Shown in pieces: positions 57,570 to 64,000 of a DNA stretch of 64,000 nucleotides (positions are counted from its first letter, which is position 1; each line of letters starts with the position of its first letter). The position numbers were made by a program, and so were the translations under genes. Where the stretch lies: the NCBI GenBank assembly GCA_020796225.1, contig CM036754.1:68378000-68441999 (forward strand), given 5' to 3'. Source of the stretch: Arion vulgaris (lineage: Eukaryota > Mollusca > Gastropoda > Stylommatophora > Arionidae). The notes under the pieces are model-generated. The model ran no database searches and was not told the origin of the DNA. It saw only the letters and a program-made list of their open reading frames with translations.

Positions 57570-58010
57570 TCTCTCTCGCGATCCCGGCCTAGACTGATGA
57601 ACCAAGTTTTATCATGAATTTTACCGTGGTTCCTCCGTACAGCTTTTCGCGAAGCTCTGTGTTTTGTGGCCTGGTTTCGTTTCTTAAACCTGCTATCCGT
57701 TGACAATCCTGCAGAACGTGTTCTGCCGTCATGTCCGCCTTTTGCATGGGCACAGGCTAGTTGTGCCTATTTTGAACTTGTTGTACATGTGGGCGCGTAG
57801 CTTGTTGTGGCCGGTACGGAGGCAAAGTATGGCAACTTGTTCGCTACGGGACAGACCATAGTATCCATCACTGTTGGAGTGCTGGGGATGGTCTTTTGTC
57901 CATTTGTTTCTGTGGTGCGAGCCGATGGTTTTCGGGCTTCCTCAAACTGATCTCGTGATCAGTCTGAGGTAGTCTCCCGCCTTCTTTAGCTAGTTTGTCC
58001 ATGGACGCCG
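57570..58010 (-). mobile_element. LINE C-terminal tail (CR1/Jockey type)
   Basis: The minus strand reads LRTGHNKLRAHMYNKFKIGT, SLCPC and a Cys-poor end with NETKPGHKTQ-like stretch, comparable to 36791-37117 (FRLRIGHNRLNKHIHRL, LCPCG). Frameshifted. Confidence 0.65.
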
Positions 58011-58109
58011 ATCACGATGTCGACAACACGCTTTGTAAGTAAACCACGTGCCGTTCTAATTCCGGGATTCGAGGTCAACTTGGGCCCACAAAATGCTAGG
58101 AGCGCACAT

Positions 58110-58200
58110 GATAGACGGCACACGATACAGGGCACACGTTACAGGGCACACGTTACAGGGTATACGATACAGGGCACACGTTACAGGACATACGATACCC
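58110..58200 (+). repeat. Short minisatellite, ~15-bp unit
   Basis: About six units of GGCACACGTTACAGG with variants. Confidence 0.85.
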
Positions 58201-58743
58201 GGCGATGTTTTCTGATCCTTTAAATGTGGCTAATATAAATTTCAAGTATCTCAAAAGTCGGAGTAAGGCTCGCGTGAATGGCGAGGGACACTGGTGATAA
58301 GGAAAGCTAGCATTCACGCAAAAATCAGTCAGATGTGCCATATTAGGCGCCCTGACTATGACTAATTCATAAGCGGGCGAAAACATTCCAAAACTAAGAT
58401 CAAAGTGAGTGTGCCCACTTGATCAAAGGGTGGGAACTTTCATTAAACGCCAGATGGCAAAATATTACCCCTTAACAAAATCCGAGCTCTTCTAATCGAA
58501 GGATTGATGACGCTTGAAGTTTGGAAACGTTTTCACGTTCACTAGTACTGGGTCTATCCGTTGTGGCACTTCCGGGGCGGGTCCAATTAAAAAAAAAAAA
58601 CATGTTACAAACAAACAATGAAAATGTTTGGACACATTTTTACAGCTCAGACACGCCAACGAATCAGTGCAACATAAATTCATATTCAAACTGACAATTT
58701 GTTTGTATATATTGTTCATGTAACTTCTCATCTTTACTTTCAG

Positions 58744-58836
58744 CGCAGCAGTTAGATACAATGAAGGAAATCACTTATGGTTGGTATCCTTCGGTGAATA
58801 ATATTTACAGACCTAAGAACACACCATCTTCACATC
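58744..58836 (+). CDS. Host gene exon a
   Basis: Acceptor ..ATCTTTACTTTCAG, donor CACATC|GTGAGT. Only one frame is open: two bases, then QQLDTMKEITYGWYPSVNNI.., leaving one base (C). Confidence 0.75.
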
Positions 58837-61800
58837 GTGAGTATTACTAGAAATGTGCATCCATCAATCATGCAGCCACTTTGCCTGTCTGTTACTTAAC
58901 ATGCTTGTTTGTATCTATCGTAACGTATGTAAAAAAAGGGGGTTTAAAAGCCGAAGGATTGATTTCATTGCACCAGGTTTTACCCCATGCGGCTCGGTCC
59001 CTCTCCTCAGAAATGGCACGCCACCTGCCGAGAGTATTGCACAAAGCACGAACTCCATAGCTCCAGCAACAATTCTAGGGTCGCTGGAAAAACTGCACAA
59101 ATGAACAGAATGGCGCGGTACGGACCCACGACCTTCGACTCACTTAGCCACAGAGACCCCCAAGCGATCGACATCATGGCACGTTGGACATTCCAATAAT
59201 TGTTGCGTCCTCCACTGCAGCAGCCACCCCAAAGTCCACCTGCTTGCCATACCCATATTATATTGATTATATGCAGTATATCTTCTCTCTCTACCACGAA
59301 GGCGACACTGTCTGGCATGTCCAGACTTGTCTCCTAATTCTCGCAATCGTGCCAGTGTCTTGAGAGTCGCCTATATTACACATATGAGCGCGTAACATAT
59401 TGATGACATCGGCTCTGTCCATACTTCTGTCAGCTTGAGTTGGGGCATTATTTGCAAAAAAGTCAGCACGTTCCTTACCCAGCACTACAGACTACAGCAT
59501 GTTCATGTGTGTTACAGTAAATTACTGGAGACAATAGTGGTTATAAAGGTAATGTGTCACTTAGAAACAGACCACATCTTCCCTGACACCTTGGAAAGCT
59601 ACCACGGTATTTTCCTTCTAGGTCTAATCTAATGCTATGTCCAGGATTGATTTTTTGCTTCAGTTTATGCTGCTGTCCACAGTTAACTACTATTTGTCTG
59701 TTAGGCTGGTTTCTACTAAGTCATTTATATCTATTATATAGTATGGTTCATTCATGGTACGATTTTCTGCTCACGGGTGTTAATTTAGACATGTTGAATA
59801 ATATGTTCATGTTATGATATTTAGACTAGTTGAACAATGAGTTCATGGTATGATATTTAGACTTGTTGAATAATATGTTCATGGTATGATATTTAGACTT
59901 GTTGAATAATATATTCATGGTATGATATTTAGACTTGTTGAATAATATGTTCATGGTATGATATTTAGACTTGTTGAATAATATATTCATGGTATGATAT
60001 TTAGACTTGTTGAATAATGTGTTCATGGTATGATATTTAGACTTGTTGAATAATATGTTCATGGTATGATATTTAGACTTGTTGAACAATATGTTCATGG
60101 TATGATATTTAGACTTGTTGAATAATATATTCATGGTATGATATTTAGACTTGTTGAATAATGTGTTCATGGTATGATATTTAGACTTGTTGAATAATAT
60201 GTTCATGGTATGATATTTAGACTTGTTGAACAATATGTTCATGGTATGATATTTAGACTTGTTGAATAATATGTTCATGGTATGATATGATTTTCTGCTC
60301 ACAGATTTACAATGTCTGTACAACTTCAATGACTATCAGAGTCAGATAGTATATCCTGAGAGTGAACTATTTGTGAGAGGAGTAGCTAGTACCACACCAC
60401 CAATCACACCACAGTATGGGATGTATGTACTGTTCTCTGTCTAACTTGCTTACATGTGCAGCTAGATATATATATATATCTCATTATTATCATCAAGTAT
60501 CTTGTCCCTTACGGAACTTGGCTCCCATGACAGCAGTCCTGAAAACTCTCTGTTCTGCGCAAGTTGACCGGCGTCAGCAGCAGTCATTCTCAGATCATCA
60601 ATGACATCTTGTACCCATTGTCTTCTAGGTCTTCCTCTCATTCATTCTTCTTCCAGGCACCATTTCATCCAAAATTATCTTCTCTAGGCACTCATGTCAC
60701 TTTATATATATATATATATCTAGCCTGCATTAATGTGTATATTTTTCAAACAAAGCTTACAGACTATTTATAATTAAAGCTTTATAGAAACACATTTAAC
60801 TTGGAGTTCTTCCTTCAGGGTAGATCTATTGATTCTCTTACATTCCTAATATATGTCTATATTTATCTGTATACTTTTCTCTGAGTCTGTTTTATACTTT
60901 CATACTTTCCAGACGAGTATCACCATCATTAATTTTATCATCATTGACTCCAGAGATCTGTAATCCTGTTTGAGTTTCGTGTAAATGTTTCCTCGCTCAT
61001 TGATCACCAGACAAAACCAAAGATAGAATAAGAAATAAAAATGGCACAATAAATTGACATTAGCTTATTATATTGAACTTGACTTATTTTTATTGGAATC
61101 AGCATTTCTGTGCACAATTAGTTCTAAGATTCCTTATTTAGCTGAATATTCTAGTGCTAGAGCACTTTCACAGTAGCTCTGCTCTGTCAACAATTCCAAA
61201 TTTTCCCATGACAAAGATTGTGATGTCTGCAGCTATCAGTGCTTTAAATTGTAACATCAGTCACTCGGTGTTGATTTCTGTTGAGAACCTTTGACCCCAG
61301 TCATAAAACATATAACAGCAGATATACATATTAACCTACAGAAATACTCATTTCAGCAACAATATCATTATATTATTTATTCATTGCTTTATTCAAAGCT
61401 AAATATTTGTTTCATTAATTTAATTGTTTTTTATGATTGTTTTTATTTCAGACAAAAATCCAGATCTCTCCCAGTTCCAAAATTTCGTCAAGAATCTAAA
61501 ATATCCATTCCAACTCCAATTGAATGCTGGTCCAGAAAGCAAACTCTGCCTGAGACACAATGGGGAGTTATTGATGACCGGAAGCCTCATCTTTCAAATC
61601 TTCCATCTGAGATAAATCGACAAATTTCTCAGGATAGTAAACAGCAGCAACAACAGCAAAACTACCTTCAACAAATGCAACTACAACAACAACAAAACTA
61701 CCTTCAACAAAAGCAACTACAACAACAACTGTTGAAATTAAACCTCCAGCAGCAACAGGACAAGTATATTTTAGAAAGAAATCAAACTGCACATCATGTC

Positions 61801-63758
61801 TCGGGTATGTGCAACATTTTTTACTGCTAGTTGTTTCATTCAATATAAATTGATGAGAGAGGTTCTAATTATATAGAAGAAATTCCTTCAAGAAGAAACA
61901 GTGTCCGTTGACCAAACATGTATATACTGCTCCATTGATAAAATATAAATATAGTTTTTGTGAATGATTAATAACCAGCGTCAACTAGCCAACAATGGGC
62001 ACTGATAAAAGAACAAGAAAGGAAAATTACCACATGCGAAATGAGATGCCTGAGGAAAGCAGTAAATAAAACAAGAAGAGACCATATAAGAAATGAGGAA
62101 ATTAGAAGAACAGTCGGAACAACACCTGCTATTAGATTTATTGAAAAACAGAAATCAAATGGTTTGGCCACTTGGTCAGAATGAACCCGAATACACCAGT
62201 TGCAAGAGCGTACAACCTGAAAATTGAATCATCAAGAGGAAGGGCAGACCAAGAAAAAGATGGGTTGATGGAGTTATAGACATCTTAAAACTCCACAATA
62301 CCACACCATACCAAGCGACCGAGCGTGCATTATCTCGAAAACCGATCATCAGTTAAACCTGCTACGCCTAGCGGCAAAAAGCAGAGAAGGACAAAAGAAG
62401 AAAGAACTAGCCAACTTCTGGAGTCTACGGGGTCAACTTGTAATACAGTGTTGGGCCCACAATAACCAGCGTCAACTAGCCAACTTCTGGAGTCTACGGG
62501 GTCAACTTGTAATACAGTGTTGGGCCCACAATAACCAGCGTCAACTAGCCAACTTCTGGAGTCTACGGGGTCAACTTGTAATACAGTGTTGGGCCCACAA
62601 TAACCAGCGTCAACTAGCCAACTTCTGGAGTCTACGGGGTCAACTTGTAATACAGTGTTGGGCCCACAATAACCAGCGTCAACTAGCCAACTTCTGGAGT
62701 CTACGGGGTCAACTTGTAATACAGTGTTGGGCCCACAATTTGTAACCAACAATGCATTATGGGTGATGGGATCAACATCACACAAGCTGGCTGTAATTCT
62801 TAGAACTGTTTTGATATTTAAATAGGGTTGGGTTGATCTGAGAGCCATCTGTGGTTTAACTCAATCCATATCATTGATCACTATAGTGGTTTACAGATGT
62901 GCACCAAACACATCAGAGGTCACTTCTTCTTCTTCTTTGCATTCATTCTTTACAACCAATTTTAATCACTCTTTGTGATGTGTTTGATCTTTGCTAAGAA
63001 CATGTATACGTTGCACATTGGTTTGGTAGGCCCCTAAACACATAGACTTCTACACGTTTAGGACACATGCATCCGATTTCAGCCAAACCTCCTTAGTCGC
63101 CTCTTACAGTGGTTCTATTCTTGGCACCCTAAATTTGGGCCCCAGTAACCCTTTGGGCGATCAGAGGTCACTATAGTGGATGTTTACCTAGCGCACTTTC
63201 TTTCTGTTTGTAGCAAACCTTCCAAGTTTTTATTGTAGCTATAAAAAGTGAAACAAATATATACATAGATAGTATATCAGATGATATATATATATATATG
63301 TATATATTAATGTGCTACCTACCACAGTATAATAACAAAATGTTTCAGTGATACAAGTTCTGTTATCACAACAATAACATTCCTGGTTAGAACCTAATAA
63401 CGTTCATGGTATGGGAAGAGTTAAATAATCCTATGCTGAGTGGTCAAACTGAGAAGAGGACAATATAAAAGTCAGTCAACAACAGAACTGGCCAATGTCA
63501 CTAAATATAGAATTTAGTCTAAGTCAGTGATCTCCCTTGTCAGCTAACATGGCACATGAGACAAATAATAAGTTTGCTTTCACCATGTGTAGTACATTTT
63601 ACATAATTTTTATTTCTTATTTCAAACATTTTCTGTTGGTAGGCCATCAAAAGTCCAGTCAAGAGTCATCTGCTTGCTCTGTAGGTGGCTCGATTCTGTC
63701 ATGGCCAGTCGTACAGAAGGCATACCCTCTAAGGCCTCAGAGCTCATATTCTGGCCAG
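58744..63758 (+). CDS. Host gene, four internal exons of an unrecognised Gln-rich protein
   Basis: Four segments bounded by consensus splice sites join with matching phases into one open frame of about 226 residues (58744-58836, 60305-60422, 61452-61804, 63643-63758). Codons split 1+2, 2+1 and 1+2 at the three junctions, and each joint restores the frame. The protein begins mid-gene (two bases complete an upstream codon) and runs past the window. It has aromatic-rich stretches (EITYGWYPSVNNIYRP, YNFNDYQSQIVYPES), a basic Ser/Pro segment (SRSLPVPKFRQES), a conserved-looking TQWGVIDDRKPHLSNLP and a Gln-rich tract. No domain family is recognised; it looks like a disordered cytoplasmic or nuclear regulator. 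Its introns hold LINE, SINE and minisatellite insertions. Confidence 0.75.
58937..59480 (-). mobile_element. LINE RNase H tail plus 3' end, antisense in intron
   Basis: 59107-59480 (minus) reads KERADFFANNAPTQADRSMD, RADVINML, then RQVWTCQTVSPSW, RGRERRYTAYNQYNMGMASR and CHDVDRLG. 58937-59100 is the 3' tail shared with 48190-48345 and 63808-63990. Unlike the tail at 32640 the NERAD motif reads KERAD. Truncated and frameshifted. Confidence 0.7.
59755..60290 (+). repeat. Minisatellite, 36-bp unit, next to a 3' splice site
   Basis: About 14 units of GATATTTAGACTTGTTGAAT then AATATGTTCATGGTAT. Both array ends are joined to GATTTTCTGCTCAC, at 59761 and 60291; the second instance is the acceptor of exon b. 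The minus strand gives a 12-residue periodic frame by chance. Confidence 0.95.
60305..60422 (+). CDS. Host gene exon b
   Basis: Acceptor TTTTCTGCTCACAG, donor GGGAT|GTATGT (CCACA|GTATGG gives the same phase and would drop six codons). With the split His codon it reads LQCLYNFNDYQSQIVYPESE and LFVRGVASTTPPITPQYG. Confidence 0.75.
60440..60700 (-). mobile_element. LINE RT C-terminal tail in intron
   Basis: Close to 36166-36600 in the same orientation (CAGTCATTCTCAGATCATCA, GTCTTCTAGGTCTTCCTCTC). 5' truncated remnant. Confidence 0.75.
61452..61804 (+). CDS. Host gene exon c, with polyglutamine tract
   Basis: Acceptor TTTTTATTTCAG, donor TCGG|GTATGT. It encodes 117 full codons: QKSRSLPVPKFRQESKISIP, CWSRKQTLPETQWGVIDDRK, then a Gln tract in which a QNYLQQMQLQQQ-like unit is repeated, and KLNLQQQQDKYILERNQTAH. 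Mixed CAA/CAG codons in the tract suggest a long-standing protein feature rather than a fresh CAG expansion. Confidence 0.8.
61994..62404 (+). mobile_element. LINE tail inserted in a 69-bp repeat, with 11-bp TSD
   Basis: Reads TTCEMRCLRKAVNKTRRDHI, RNEEIRRTVGTTPAIRFIEK and LLRLAAKSRE in shifting frames, an RTE-type LINE tail. The direct repeats AACTAGCCAAC at 61983-61993 and 62405-62415 flank it. Confidence 0.85.
62405..62742 (+). repeat. Minisatellite, 69-bp unit, ~5 copies
   Basis: Near-identical units of CAACTTCTGGAGTCTACGGG...GGGCCCACAATAACCAGCG. A first partial unit lies left of the LINE at 61973-61993. As 69 is 23 codons, the minus strand shows a 23-residue periodic frame by chance. 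Confidence 0.95.
62925..63159 (-). mobile_element. SINE (copy 3), inverted, with 13-bp TSD
   Basis: Flanked by ATCAGAGGTCACT at 62912-62924 and 63160-63172. It starts with the inverted (AAG)n tail and ends at the CGCCC-type head (GGGCG). About 20 bp around the TGCCATGCATGTC region are missing compared with 35072-35325. It lies in the host gene's last visible intron. Confidence 0.9.
63643..63758 (+). CDS. Host gene exon d
   Basis: Acceptor TTTTCTGTTGGTAG, donor GGCCAG|GTACGA. Two bases complete a Gly codon, then HQKSSQESSACSVGGSILSW and PVVQKAYPLRPQSSYSGQ, ending in phase 0. Confidence 0.7.
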
Positions 63759-63807
63759 GTACGATAATGCTTATGTAATAATATTACTTGTAATATAATC
63801 AAACTAG

Positions 63808-63990
63808 AACTAAAGGTGAAGGATTAACTTCATTGCGCCAGATTTACCTATATAACTTTGTCCCTGTTGGCAGAAGTGACCTGCAGAGAGTGTTGCCCAA
63901 AGCATAAACTCTGTAGCTCCAACAACAATCCTAGGGATGTCATGAAAAATTGCACATGTGACTCGGTTCAGATTCAAACCCAGAACCTTC
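63808..63990 (-). mobile_element. LINE 3' tail repeat at the window edge
   Basis: A diverged copy of 58937-59100 (GAAGGATTAACTTCATTGCG, GCATAAACTCTGTAGCTCCA, ACAATCCTAGGG). By orientation the LINE body would lie beyond the right edge. Confidence 0.6.
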
Positions 63991-64000
63991 AAAACAGCAG

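Noticed and set aside
57980..58040. Donor-like CTTT|GTAAGT as an upstream exon of the host gene
   Set aside because: The preceding bases belong to a minus-strand LINE tail and no matching acceptor or phase was found.
59826..60329. 167-codon minus-strand frame with a 12-residue repeat
   Set aside because: Read-through of the 36-bp intronic array, antisense to the host gene.
62330..62848. 172-codon minus-strand frame with 23-residue repeats
   Set aside because: Read-through of the 69-bp minisatellite.

Overview
This window is a piece of a repeat-saturated animal genome. The evidence is non-LTR retrotransposons, Penelope-like elements, hAT, mariner and Mutator-like transposons, SINEs, many minisatellites, an intron-containing gene and a class A GPCR. 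The mix of SINEs and LINEs is reminiscent of lophotrochozoans such as molluscs, but that is a weak, memory-based impression. Nothing looks bacterial or viral. Only two host genes can be supported: an apparently intronless GPCR on the minus strand (33674-34615), and four exons of an unrecognised glutamine-rich protein on the plus strand (58744-63758, running off the right edge). Almost every other open frame is a decayed transposon or an open-frame artefact of a tandem array.

Layout. 1-2860: a CR1/Jockey-type LINE split by a Penelope-like element (PLE) with an exact 14-bp target-site duplication (TSD). 3163-3516: minisatellite. 3640-6960: a very degraded LINE. 8090-8880: a transposon-derived ORF. 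10336-11885: a hAT element carrying a 23-bp minisatellite and a SINE. 12720-12887: a palindromic hAT-type MITE. 14170-18316: an RTE/BovB-like LINE whose 5' part is inverted (twin-priming layout), itself invaded by an internally deleted mariner. 18318-18926 and 22670-24124: PLE insertions with inverted terminal copies. 24554-26521: a broken Mutator-like transposase. 28729-29040: a TTF-type zinc finger of a hAT-like element. 29691-32366: a LINE/SINE segment in near-identical tandem duplicate. 32640-33245: a LINE RNase H. 33552-34758: the GPCR with tandem duplications at both ends of its CDS. 35072-44160: a SINE, several minus-strand LINE fragments, MITEs and large minisatellites. 44655-57526: mostly tandem arrays with LINE/SINE/MITE debris, a fold-back element and a (TATC/TGTC)n tract. 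58744-63758: the host gene, whose introns hold LINEs, a SINE and two arrays, one abutting a 3' splice site.

The most interesting observations are: (a) PLE loci whose inverted terminal copies and TSDs show they are single insertions, and whose five terminal copies share a hammerhead-ribozyme-like core with paired C3-to-U and G8-to-A changes; (b) the twin-primed LINE with a nested mariner; (c) the phase-consistent exons of an unidentified polyQ gene; and (d) a divergent GPCR with duplicated CDS ends. All family names rest on motif recognition by eye; no database search was run.
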